DNA of 59,817 bases from assembly GCA_017413105.1 (NCBI GenBank), contig JAFPVA010000269.1, positions 1-59,817 of the forward strand, written 5' to 3'. The translations under genes were made by a program, and so were the position numbers. The notes under the pieces are model-generated. The model was not told the DNA's origin and searched no databases. It saw only the letters and a program-made list of their open reading frames with translations. The stretch comes from Butyrivibrio sp. Lineage in GTDB: Bacteria; Bacillota; Clostridia; Lachnospirales; Lachnospiraceae. This document shows, one piece after another, positions 34,179-41,832 of this stretch (positions are counted from its first letter, which is position 1; each line of letters starts with the position of its first letter).

Positions 34179-34961
34179 TTAATACTCCATACATGCGGCA
34201 GCTATGCTTATGTTATCTTCCTCATTTCTTTTTACCGCAAGATCTGACAGCTTTTTGCACTCCGCAAGCATATCCTCGTCAGAAAGACACATCTGCGGGC
34301 ATAACTTTTGTCTCATCTCTTCAGGCGAGATCATCCGCCAAAATCCATCACTGCACGCGATCACAGTGGTGTTGCCTTCAAAAAAGCCCGCCTTAACCTC
34401 CGGTATTGGCGCTTTCATCATCCCAAGGCACTGTACCAGTACGTTTTTCTGGTCATCTTTTGTGGCTTCTTCCTCTGTAATCAGGCCAAGATCCAGTTTT
34501 TCCTGGACCACACTCTGATCCTTTGTGATGAGGCTTGCACCGCCCCCTCTCACAAAATATATTCTGGAATCCCCGATATTAAGGGATACATATCTTTTCC
34601 CAATCTGCAAAAGACAGGTCATAGTGGTTCCGAGTTGCATACCCTTGTTCTTGCCATATCTCCTGATATCGGCATTGATCCTGACGATAAGCCTTCTGAG
34701 GGATGTCTCCGCAGCTTCCATAAGCTCTTCCTCATTCAGGGTCTGCATAAGCACCAATTCTTCGTGAAACCACAATTCCAGAGCTCTAATAGCTTTACAG
34801 CTTGCGACCTCTCCTCTGGAAAGACCTCCCATTCCGTCGCAGACTGCAATCATGGTGATCCTTCCATGGTTCTTGGTACTTGCGACTTTAATAAACGCGG
34901 CATCCTGGTTAACCTTCCTGGTCTGCCCGACGTCGGTATAAATACATGCTTTTACCTTCAT
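34179..34961 (-). CDS. PP2C-type protein serine/threonine phosphatase
   Basis: 260 residues from the ATG at 34961 (MKVKACIYTDVGQTRKVNQD), with GCAGGAAAA before it. The longer frame to 35087 would start upstream of a terminator and is rejected. PP2C metal motifs: the NQDAAF aspartate, VCDGMGGLSRGEVASC, SLNIGDSRIYFVRG, VIACSDGFWRM and the terminal EEDNISIA. It is soluble, with no membrane segment. It is expected to reverse phosphorylation by the kinase encoded two bases downstream, so the two form a switch. A bidirectional-looking palindrome (35022-35036) lies upstream. Confidence 0.93.
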   Translation of the reverse strand: MKVKACIYTDVGQTRKVNQDAAFIKVASTKNHGRITMIAVCDGMGGLSRGEVASCKAIRALELWFHEELVLMQTLNEEELMEAAETSLRRLIVRINADIRRYGKNKGMQLGTTMTCLLQIGKRYVSLNIGDSRIYFVRGGGASLITKDQSVVQEKLDLGLITEEEATKDDQKNVLVQCLGMMKAPIPEVKAGFFEGNTTVIACSDGFWRMISPEEMRQKLCPQMCLSDEDMLAECKKLSDLAVKRNEEDNISIAAACMEY

Positions 34962-35035
34962 TTTTCCTGCACAAAATCCTTTCAAAACAAAAACAAAATT
35001 TAATAACAAAAATGGAATACCGGTTCGAAGCGAAC

Positions 35036-35070
35036 CAAAAAAAGACTGTGCTAAGATTTTTAGCACAGTC
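35036..35070 (-). terminator. Terminator of the ftsE-ftsX-M23-ctp transcript
   Basis: Minus strand GACTGTGCTAA (35060-35070), loop AAATC, TTAGCACAGTC (35044-35054), then seven T. An eleven-base perfect stem directly after the protease stop. Confidence 0.92.
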
Positions 35071-35092
35071 TCAGATATTACTATCAAAAAAA

Positions 35093-36361
35093 TTATTTGT
35101 CAATAAGTTCTTTCATAACCTCGATACCCTTATTGAGCTGAGTATCGGTTTTATCATTTGCGTAGGCCTCTGAATCAAATTCCACCTCAACATCAGGAGC
35201 TATTCCCACTCCGTGGATGTTCACACCACTTGGTGTAAAATAGCTGCTGACAGTCAGTTTAACAGCTGTACCATCCTTGAGGTCAAAGATCCTTTGTACG
35301 ATTCCCTTTCCATAAGTGGTCTTACCCACCAGTTTTCCAAGATTATAATCCTTGATCGCTCCCGCAAGAATCTCGGAGGCGCTGGCCGAATACTGATTTG
35401 TAAGAACAACTATCGGGATATCTATCTCGTTTTCCCCGTCGCAGTTATAGTCTTCTCTATAGCCATCTCTGTCCTCGGTGTAGACAATGACGCCCTTTGG
35501 AAGAAGCTGCCTTGCAATGTCGCACACCGTGGCAAGACTTCCTCCCGGATTGGACCTTAAATCAATGATCAGTCCCTCAATGTTCTGAGCTCTGAGCTCT
35601 GCCATGCCCTCAATGAACTGAGAGGTTGTGATCTCATCAAATTCCGTGATCTTCAGATAACCTATATTATCTTCATAGACCTCAGTACTTACAGTAGGAA
35701 CCTTTATCTCCGCTCTTGTTACATCAACCTCAACATTGTCCGAGACTCCGCTTCTTATCAGAGACAGATGCACCTTTGTCCCCTCTTCTCCCTTTATCAT
35801 CGAAACAACTTCCTCAAGGCTCATGCCCTGGGTAGAGGTATTATCCACCTCGTAGATGATATCATCAATGCAAAGCTCTGCTTCCTCAGCAGGACTTCCG
35901 GGCATAACTCCGGATATCCTCGCCATGTTGATCGTATTGTCATAGCTTACATAGGCACCAATTCCAAAATATATACCCTTGGTGTCATTCATCAGTTCCT
36001 CAAGCTCGTCCGTTGTATAATACACAGAATACGGATCTCCAAGGGAATCCATAAGACCTTTGTAAAGGCCGTTTGCTTCCTCTGCTTTATCAACATCTGT
36101 CTTGTAGTAGAAAGTATCGATCACATCTTCCAGTGACCTGATCTTGGACATGGTCTCCTCGGTAAGAAGTCCGCTCTCCTCATTTGCAGGCTGCGTCAGA
36201 ACCTGACTAAATACTCTTGTCTTGTAAAGCAGGAAAAGAGCTGTACCTGAAACTAAAAGCACCGAAAACAAAAATCCTATCAAAATGCCACTGATAAAAC
36301 GTCTTGTAAGCTTCCCTCTGCTTATCTTTTCAGCCTCATCAAAGCTGTTATTTATATCCAT
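35093..36361 (-). CDS. C-terminal processing peptidase, S41 family
   Basis: 422 residues. It has an N-terminal membrane anchor (about 23-50), a PDZ domain (about 115-205: GIYFGIGAYVSYDN, ISGVMPGSPAEEAELCIDDII), and an S41 catalytic core. The nucleophile Ser is in NQYSASASEILAGAIKDY and the general-base Lys in GKTTYGKGIVQ. RSNPGGSLATVCDIARQLL is the typical core strand-helix. CtpA/CtpB-type proteases cleave C-termini of extracytoplasmic proteins, and some control wall hydrolases or sporulation signals. It lies 30 bases after the M23 hydrolase, suggesting it processes or limits that hydrolase. This is inference. Confidence 0.94.
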   Translation of the reverse strand: MDINNSFDEAEKISRGKLTRRFISGILIGFLFSVLLVSGTALFLLYKTRVFSQVLTQPANEESGLLTEETMSKIRSLEDVIDTFYYKTDVDKAEEANGLYKGLMDSLGDPYSVYYTTDELEELMNDTKGIYFGIGAYVSYDNTINMARISGVMPGSPAEEAELCIDDIIYEVDNTSTQGMSLEEVVSMIKGEEGTKVHLSLIRSGVSDNVEVDVTRAEIKVPTVSTEVYEDNIGYLKITEFDEITTSQFIEGMAELRAQNIEGLIIDLRSNPGGSLATVCDIARQLLPKGVIVYTEDRDGYREDYNCDGENEIDIPIVVLTNQYSASASEILAGAIKDYNLGKLVGKTTYGKGIVQRIFDLKDGTAVKLTVSSYFTPSGVNIHGVGIAPDVEVEFDSEAYANDKTDTQLNKGIEVMKELIDK

Positions 36362-36391
36362 TCGTTAATTCCTCATTTTCTCCCATTCGAA

Positions 36392-37615
36392 TTATTTGAG
36401 ATAATTCCATGGGCTTACATAAGCTCCGTTAAGGCGCACACCAAAGTGCAGATGATTACCGGTTGATCTTCCGGTAGATCCCACGGCAGCAATCTTGGTA
36501 CCGGCTGATACATCCTGTCCCTTTGATACATATAGTGCCGAACAGTGCATATATACCGTATAAAGTCCATTACCATGACTGATCATGACGTAGTTGCCCA
36601 TGGAGCCCTCATAGGCTGCAGCAACCACCGTCCCGGCGTATGCAGCCAAAATAGCTGAACCTCCCGGAGCCGCCAGGTCAATACCGTTATGCATCTTCTG
36701 GACACCCAGGGTCGGATGCATTCTCATGCCAAAATCATCAGAAATTCTGGTATAGCTTGGGCAGGGCCAGGTAAACACGCCGCCATCATATTTATACTTG
36801 CTGTAAAGAGCCGCCTTATCAGCAGCAACCTCTTTTTCCAAAGCTGCTATAGCTGCGTTCTCGGCCTTGATTTCTGCATCATACTCTGCAATTGCCGCTT
36901 CTTTGTTGCTGATATCGGCCTTTACACTGTTAAGTTCCGCACTCTTTGCCTGAAGAAGTGACTCCAGGTTATCCTGTTCAGCCTCTCTGGATGCCTTAGC
37001 TTCATCCAGTGTCTCCTTCTCCTCTTCCAAAGCCTGCTTGGTAAGGGAAATCAGCTCTGTGGTAGCAATATACTCGTTGAGCTTATCCCTGTCATAGGAT
37101 GAAAGACGTTCTATATACTCAGCTTTGTTGAGCATATCCGCAAAGCTTCCCGATTCAATAAGAAGTTCAAAATAAATCGTATCACCACGCTCATACATGA
37201 ACTTTATGCGCTTCTTCATGGCCTCATACTGCTCCAACTGAATCCGTTCAGCCTCATGAAGCTCATTGGTGGTAGTTTCTATCTGATTCTCTTTTTCAGT
37301 GATCTGATCATTCAGGCTGTCTATCTTCCCCTGAATGTCAGTAAGCGATGCGTCTATCTGCGAAATATAAGTATTGAGATTAGATTTGCTTGTCTCCAGC
37401 TGCTTTTTTACCTTCTCAAGATCTGTCTTAGCATTCTTGAGGGTATCTCGCTCTTTCTTGGCGCTGGAGATCTGCGCTTCCTTCTGTTTAATACTCTCCT
37501 CTGTAACATCAGCATGTGAAACAAAACTGCTGTTTCCCACCATAGTCACGAGGATGATTACACAGACTGCCAGATATAATATTCTTTTTGTAGCTTTTTT
37601 AAATAATCTGTTCAA
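36392..37615 (-). CDS. Coiled-coil M23 peptidoglycan hydrolase (EnvC/CwlO-like partner of FtsEX)
   Basis: 407 residues. A signal or anchor helix (about 12-30, ending FVSHADV) is followed by a long coiled coil (about 37-265, rich in Lys/Glu heptads). A C-terminal M23 domain has the zinc ligands in MHNGIDLAAPGG, the HCSALYV histidine and GNHLHFGVRLNG. The architecture is that of EnvC and of Firmicute FtsEX-controlled hydrolases. The gene lies 20 bases downstream of ftsX, so I infer that FtsEX activates it through the coiled coil. M23 members act as endopeptidases; EnvC itself is degenerate, while here the zinc ligands are kept, so direct catalysis is likely. Confidence 0.92.
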   Translation of the reverse strand: MNRLFKKATKRILYLAVCVIILVTMVGNSSFVSHADVTEESIKQKEAQISSAKKERDTLKNAKTDLEKVKKQLETSKSNLNTYISQIDASLTDIQGKIDSLNDQITEKENQIETTTNELHEAERIQLEQYEAMKKRIKFMYERGDTIYFELLIESGSFADMLNKAEYIERLSSYDRDKLNEYIATTELISLTKQALEEEKETLDEAKASREAEQDNLESLLQAKSAELNSVKADISNKEAAIAEYDAEIKAENAAIAALEKEVAADKAALYSKYKYDGGVFTWPCPSYTRISDDFGMRMHPTLGVQKMHNGIDLAAPGGSAILAAYAGTVVAAAYEGSMGNYVMISHGNGLYTVYMHCSALYVSKGQDVSAGTKIAAVGSTGRSTGNHLHFGVRLNGAYVSPWNYLK

Positions 37616-37635
37616 ATCTTTGGAACTTCCTTTTT

Positions 37636-38532
37636 TTACACGTGAAGGTGCTTTCTTACTGTTGTAAAGCTTCCAAAGAAGCCGATACCAATACCTATTG
37701 CCAGTGATATAGGTATAAGCTTGTTATAAACAGTTTCTACAGGTAAAAAATTGAGCAGCGAACTCAGCATTGTAAACTTCGAAGCAACGTATGTTATCGC
37801 CCTGGTATAAACAAAATACACAATGACCAGTGGGATGAGGGAACCGATTATTCCGATAAGGATACCCTCAACAACGAATGGCGCTCTTACAAAAAAGTCC
37901 GTAGCACCGATATATTTCATGATATTGATCTCATCCTTACGAACCTGAATTCCCATAGTTACCGTGTTACTAATAAGGAATATGGAAACCAAAAGAAGTA
38001 TCACAATGATTCCGGCTGAAACATAGGCGATAAGTTTGTTGATTCCACTAAGAGTATTAGCAGTAACTTCAGAGCGATTTACCTCTCTTACAACACTGAT
38101 GGACTCCGCATAAGTAACGAGAGCCGGCTGCATTGAGACATCACTCAGATAGATCTGAAGATTGGCGGAATCTGCCAGAGGGTTCTCCGTAAATCCATCC
38201 GCATACTCCCCAAGGTACTCATCCTTAAAGCCTTCCCAGGCCTCATCAGCTGAAACATAAACAATCTCCCTTACCTCTGTTCTCCTCTCGAGATCACTCT
38301 TTACGGCAAGGATCTGATCCTCTGTAGTTCCCTCATTGAAAAAGACTGTTACAGAAACGCCTTCTTCCGCAGTCTTTACTACATGTTCGAAGTTGGTGAT
38401 GATTGAATAAAAGATTCCGAAAAGAAACAGGCAGGCGCTGATCGTCGCAACAGAAGCCAGAGTATACCACTTATTTCTTCCCAGATTTTTAAAGCCTTGA
38501 CCAATGGTATAAAAGAAACTATTAATCCTCAT
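37636..38532 (-). CDS. ftsX: Cell division protein FtsX
   Basis: 298 residues. A membrane helix at about 22-44, then an extracytoplasmic domain (50-165) and three C-terminal helices, the four-helix plan of FtsX. SVTVFFNEGTTEDQILAVK and VYVSADEAWEGFKDEYLGEY are the typical ECD strands, and GIQVRKDEINIMKYIGATDFFVRAPFVVEGILIG (described in parts) holds the coupling helix. With FtsE it forms an ABC-type transmembrane relay that turns on a wall hydrolase. The start overlaps ftsE by 11 bases. Confidence 0.96.
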   Translation of the reverse strand: MRINSFFYTIGQGFKNLGRNKWYTLASVATISACLFLFGIFYSIITNFEHVVKTAEEGVSVTVFFNEGTTEDQILAVKSDLERRTEVREIVYVSADEAWEGFKDEYLGEYADGFTENPLADSANLQIYLSDVSMQPALVTYAESISVVREVNRSEVTANTLSGINKLIAYVSAGIIVILLLVSIFLISNTVTMGIQVRKDEINIMKYIGATDFFVRAPFVVEGILIGIIGSLIPLVIVYFVYTRAITYVASKFTMLSSLLNFLPVETVYNKLIPISLAIGIGIGFFGSFTTVRKHLHV

Positions 38533-39262
38533 CGATGTACATACCCTCTTCCTCGTCTTCTATAATGACGCCCTTCTTCATGGTTATAACACGCTTCTTC
38601 ATGGCATTAACTATCTCTCTGTTATGGGTTACCACAATGACTGTAGTTCCATTTTCATTGATCTGTTCCATGAGTTTCATGATTTCCCATGAATTGTTTG
38701 GATCAAGGTTTCCTGTCGGCTCATCGGCCAAAAGAATTGCCGGCTTATTTACAAGTGCCCTGGCAAGCGCAACTCTCTGCTGCTCACCACCGGACAGCTG
38801 GTTTATCTTATTCTTATATTTTCCCGCAAGGTTCACCGTTGCCAGGATAGACGGTACATTCCTTTTGATATCCCTTGCCGGTGTCTGTACGATTCTCTGG
38901 GCAAACGCCACATTTTCGTATACATTTCTGTCCTTAAGAAGACGGAAATCCTGAAATACAATTCCGAGATTTCTCCTAAACTTAGGAATCTTACTGTGTT
39001 TGATCCTCCGCAGATTATAGCCCAGTACAGTTATCTCTCCGTCTGTAGGAACCAGTTCGCGAAGTAGGAGCTTGATCAGCGTTGACTTTCCTGAACCGCT
39101 GTCTCCCACTATAAAAACAAATTCACCCCTCTTTATGTGAAGGGTGACTCCATTTAAAGCAGGTGCCCCCGTAGAATAAGATTTAGTCACATTTTCAAGT
39201 GTGATAACCTCATCCTCCGGAATCTGCCTGCTAACTCTTTTTCTCCTGTATCCTCTTTCCAT
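38522..39262 (-). CDS. ftsE: Cell division ATP-binding protein FtsE
   Basis: 246 residues, slightly long because of 15 extra residues at the N-terminus (MERGYRRKRVSRQIPED) and an acidic tail (EDEEEGMYIDED). ABC motifs: Walker A VGDSGSGKSTLIKLL, Q-loop VFQDFRLL, signature LSGGEQQRVALARAL, Walker B ILLADEPTGNLDPN, H-loop VTHNRE. It is the cytoplasmic ATPase of the FtsEX complex. It lies 40 bases after a PucR-like regulator gene with a small hairpin between them, but no promoter is obvious, so transcription from the regulator gene is possible. Confidence 0.96.
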   Translation of the reverse strand: MERGYRRKRVSRQIPEDEVITLENVTKSYSTGAPALNGVTLHIKRGEFVFIVGDSGSGKSTLIKLLLRELVPTDGEITVLGYNLRRIKHSKIPKFRRNLGIVFQDFRLLKDRNVYENVAFAQRIVQTPARDIKRNVPSILATVNLAGKYKNKINQLSGGEQQRVALARALVNKPAILLADEPTGNLDPNNSWEIMKLMEQINENGTTVIVVTHNREIVNAMKKRVITMKKGVIIEDEEEGMYIDED

Positions 39263-39302
39263 AAAACTCCCCTTAATGCTCCGTGAAAATCATTATTTAT
39301 TT

Positions 39303-40385
39303 TCACGTAAACTTCTCCATGTATTTCATATATCTGACTACCATAAGTGCAATCTTGAAGGTTATGGCATCATCAAAGACCCTGAGATCAAGTCCGGTGC
39401 TCTTCTGAAGCTTATCAAGTCTGTACACCAAAGTGTTCCTGTGGATAAAGAGCTGCCTGGATGTCTCAGAAACATTGAGACTGTTTTCAAAAAACTTATC
39501 AATGGTAGTAAGTGTTTCCTGATCAAAGTCATCAGGATTTCTCCCGCCAAATATCTCTTTAATAAACATTTTGCAGAGTGGAATCGGAAGCTGATAGATA
39601 AGACGACCGATACCCAATTCACTGTAACATATAACCTTTCTCTCATCAAAGAAAATCTTGCCAACATCAAGCGCCATCTTGGCTTCCTTGTAGGAGCGGC
39701 TCACTTCCTTGATCTCGCCCACAACTGTACCGTAGGCAACCCTTACTCCGGAAAGACCTTCTTTCTCAAGGGCCAGAAGCATCTCCTCTGCCACCTTTGA
39801 AATATCAGAAGGCTTGTACATATCGCTGACATCCTTGACAACGATCACATTGTCCTCATCAACCTCAGTTACAAAGTCACTACTGCTGCCGAAATGAGTT
39901 CTGGTGATCTCAAGGGCATTATTGTCCCTTCCGTTAGCAGACTCAATAATCATGGCTACTCTCTTGGAGTCAGTCTGAATATGGAGCTTCTTGGCTCTGC
40001 TGTAAATATCCACAAGAAGGAGATTATCAAGAAGCAGGTTCTTGATAAAGTTGTCCTTATCAAATCTCTCTTTATAAGCTACCAGAAGGCTCTGGATCTG
40101 GTAAGCTATCATCTTGCCAAGCATATATGTATTCTCACCGCTTCCGGTACAGATGAGAATATATTCAAGCTGCTGCTCATCATAAATTTTGAAGTACTGA
40201 TATCCCTGGATTTCCTGTGAATCAGCCGGTGAATCAACAAAATCCCTGGTGGCCATGGTAACATTTCCAATATCTGAAGATGTAGATGCCACCTCCTTGC
40301 CATCGACATCCAGCACACAGAGATCAACATGAGCAATAGTCTTAAGTCCATCAATAGTATTCTGAAGAATCTGATTTGATATCAT
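39303..40385 (-). CDS. PucR/CdaR-type helix-turn-helix regulator
   Basis: 360 residues. The N-terminal 130 residues read as a sensory domain (VDLCVLDVDGKEVASTSSDI, then EYILICTGSGENTYMLGKMIA), similar to the diacid-recognition domain of CdaR proteins. A middle GGDEF-like fold (about 150-260) follows. The C-terminal PucR HTH reads FFENSLNVSETSRQLFIHRN, then TLVYRLDKLQKSTGLD. These regulators sense organic acids or purine-related compounds. The ligand is unknown here. It precedes ftsEX on the same strand and is divergent from yjfB, so it could autoregulate at the TGTACA-containing repeats upstream. Confidence 0.88.
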   Translation of the reverse strand: MISNQILQNTIDGLKTIAHVDLCVLDVDGKEVASTSSDIGNVTMATRDFVDSPADSQEIQGYQYFKIYDEQQLEYILICTGSGENTYMLGKMIAYQIQSLLVAYKERFDKDNFIKNLLLDNLLLVDIYSRAKKLHIQTDSKRVAMIIESANGRDNNALEITRTHFGSSSDFVTEVDEDNVIVVKDVSDMYKPSDISKVAEEMLLALEKEGLSGVRVAYGTVVGEIKEVSRSYKEAKMALDVGKIFFDERKVICYSELGIGRLIYQLPIPLCKMFIKEIFGGRNPDDFDQETLTTIDKFFENSLNVSETSRQLFIHRNTLVYRLDKLQKSTGLDLRVFDDAITFKIALMVVRYMKYMEKFT

Positions 40386-40445
40386 TTATCCTCTTTCCGC
40401 AACAGAAAATCGTTGCTAATATAAAGACTAATGTCATTTTAATAC

Positions 40446-40492
40446 AAATGTACAAATAAATCTATATCTTAGAGGGTATTTTTTGTACATTT
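40446..40492. promoter_or_regulatory. Inverted TTTGTACATT repeats between PucR-like gene and yjfB
   Basis: AAATGTACAAA around 40446-40457 and TTTGTACATTT around 40482-40492 are inverted copies, each with a palindromic TGTACA core, 35 bases centre to centre. A candidate operator for the adjacent regulator. Confidence 0.35.
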
Positions 40493-40563
40493 TTTAGAAT
40501 TCCCCGTCAAATTTTACAAAAAGGGCATTATTTTTTTGGATGTAAGGTGAGAAAAGGGGGTAT

Positions 40564-40590
40564 TAATCTTTTTTTGCCACAGGTCGATAT
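40564..40590 (+). promoter_or_regulatory. Sigma-28 promoter of yjfB
   Basis: TAAT (40564-40567), exactly 15 bases, GTCGATAT (40583-40590). The consensus is TAAA-N15-GCCGATAT, so 3 of 4 and 7 of 8. The leader to yjfB is about 50 bases. Confidence 0.75.
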
Positions 40591-40645
40591 AACCTATAGG
40601 ATGAAGTGCAGATGTGCGCACCACTATTGGCACAGGAGGTGGAAT

Positions 40646-40834
40646 ATGGATATTCCCGCTTTATCAATGGCATTATCTCAGAACAAGATTCTTAACGATG
40701 TTGGCGTGGCAATGCTATCAAAGAGTCTGGATACTATGGAGAGCGCTGGAGAAGCGCTAGTATCAACAATAGACTCCGCGGCAGAATTGTCCGTTAATCC
40801 ATATGTAGGAGCCAACTTCGACATGAGAATCTGA
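40646..40834 (+). CDS. yjfB: YjfB family putative motility protein
   Basis: 62 residues from the ATG at 40646, fixed by a strong AGGAGGTGG ribosome site. The frame extends upstream but without a site. MDIPALSMALSQNKILNDVG, then AMLSKSLDTMESAGEAL is the YjfB family helix pair. The tail is AELSVNPYVGANFDMRI. The function is unknown; in B. subtilis the gene belongs to the SigD (motility) regulon, and the sigma-28 promoter here fits that. It is a single-gene transcript ending at a terminator 15 bases downstream. Confidence 0.9.
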   Translation: MDIPALSMALSQNKILNDVGVAMLSKSLDTMESAGEALVSTIDSAAELSVNPYVGANFDMRI

Positions 40835-40845
40835 GAGATATTCAA

Positions 40846-40888
40846 AAAGCACCCGCAGTCACAAAGGCTGCGGGTGTTCTTTTTCTTT
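40846..40888. terminator. Bidirectional terminator between yjfB and CPBP gene
   Basis: CACCCGCAG (40850-40858), ten-base loop, CTGCGGGTG (40868-40876), then TTCTTTTTCTTTT on plus and CTTTTTGAA on minus. Nine perfect GC-rich pairs. It serves both convergent genes. Confidence 0.92.
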
Positions 40889-40890
40889 TA

Positions 40891-41814
40891 TCATAACGTT
40901 GCAGAATAGAGCATATATATCACGCTGATCATCATTGACACTACAAGAGGAATAGTAATAAGCTTATAGCCCTGCTTTCTGGAGTTTTTAATCTCATCAA
41001 AGAAACTGATCCTTCCTTCGTTTCTTGCTATCTTTCGCACGATAAAATAAGCAATTACCGCAAAGATAAGGGCAGCCACCAAAAGATAGCCGGTATATGC
41101 CACATCAGCTACAGTTTCATTCATTCCATCCAGATATCCCTCAAGGGTACTCTCTGCCTCATCAATGACATCTCCTGTCGCAAACATCATTACAACTTCG
41201 ATAGTATTAAAGAAAGCATGAGCAATAAAAGATGTCAGGACGCTTCCGGTAGCTTCCACCAACAGAGCCAGCATTATTCCCATGACAGTACCATAGGCAA
41301 ACTGGTTAAAATTCATGTGCATCATTCCAAACATAACTGAAGACAGAAGGATTGACCCGATTATTCTTCCGGTTCTCTGGTAAGACTGCAGGATAACTCC
41401 TCTGAAAACAATCTCCTCCACAAAAGGACCAAAAATACCGATAGACAGGATCATGGCCCACATGGGCATATCAAGCACATCATCAGCTATTGCTGTAACA
41501 GAATTTTCCACAAACAGCATAGAAACATAATTTACAAATGCCACCACCGGAAATAGAGCGATGATATAAACAAACGTCAGAAAAACAGAAGATGGTCTGA
41601 TCTTGTGAAATGGAATCAGCACCGAAAGCTTCTCTCCAGAATACAGCACCGCCGCCACAGCAGGAATAAGTATCATGGTCTCACTAATAACATTGTTAAT
41701 GAGAATATTCAGAAAAAAGCCACCATTGAGATACCACAGAGAGACAACCAGAACAAGACCTATAGTTGCTAATATCATATACAAATATGCTCTGTTAGCT
41801 CTTCTGAAATCCAT
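40891..41814 (-). CDS. CPBP (CAAX-like) intramembrane metalloprotease
   Basis: 307 residues with eight membrane helices. The catalytic motifs of the family are present: VEEIVFRGVILQSYQR (EExxxR), FGMMHMNFNQFAYGTV (with His) and SFIAHAFFNTIEV (H-x-x-x-N). These glutamyl proteases process prenylated or secreted peptides and are often linked to bacteriocin immunity. No bacteriocin is seen here. It is the third gene of the thioesterase-S1-CPBP operon. Confidence 0.9.
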   Translation of the reverse strand: MDFRRANRAYLYMILATIGLVLVVSLWYLNGGFFLNILINNVISETMILIPAVAAVLYSGEKLSVLIPFHKIRPSSVFLTFVYIIALFPVVAFVNYVSMLFVENSVTAIADDVLDMPMWAMILSIGIFGPFVEEIVFRGVILQSYQRTGRIIGSILLSSVMFGMMHMNFNQFAYGTVMGIMLALLVEATGSVLTSFIAHAFFNTIEVVMMFATGDVIDEAESTLEGYLDGMNETVADVAYTGYLLVAALIFAVIAYFIVRKIARNEGRISFFDEIKNSRKQGYKLITIPLVVSMMISVIYMLYSATL

Positions 41815-41832
41815 TTGATGCTCCTTGAAAAT

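Noticed and set aside
34962-35031. Second LexA box before the phosphatase gene
   Set aside because: CGAAC-CGGT-ATTCC has a mismatch in the essential GTTC half and overlaps a stronger symmetric palindrome, so LexA binding is unlikely.
34962-35087. Longer start for the PP2C phosphatase
   Set aside because: The extra 42 residues are hydrophobic translation of the terminator and leader, with no ribosome site; the domain starts properly at 34961.
40547-40645. Longer YjfB start
   Set aside because: It would begin upstream of the predicted transcription start and lacks a ribosome site; the YjfB family starts at MDIPALS.
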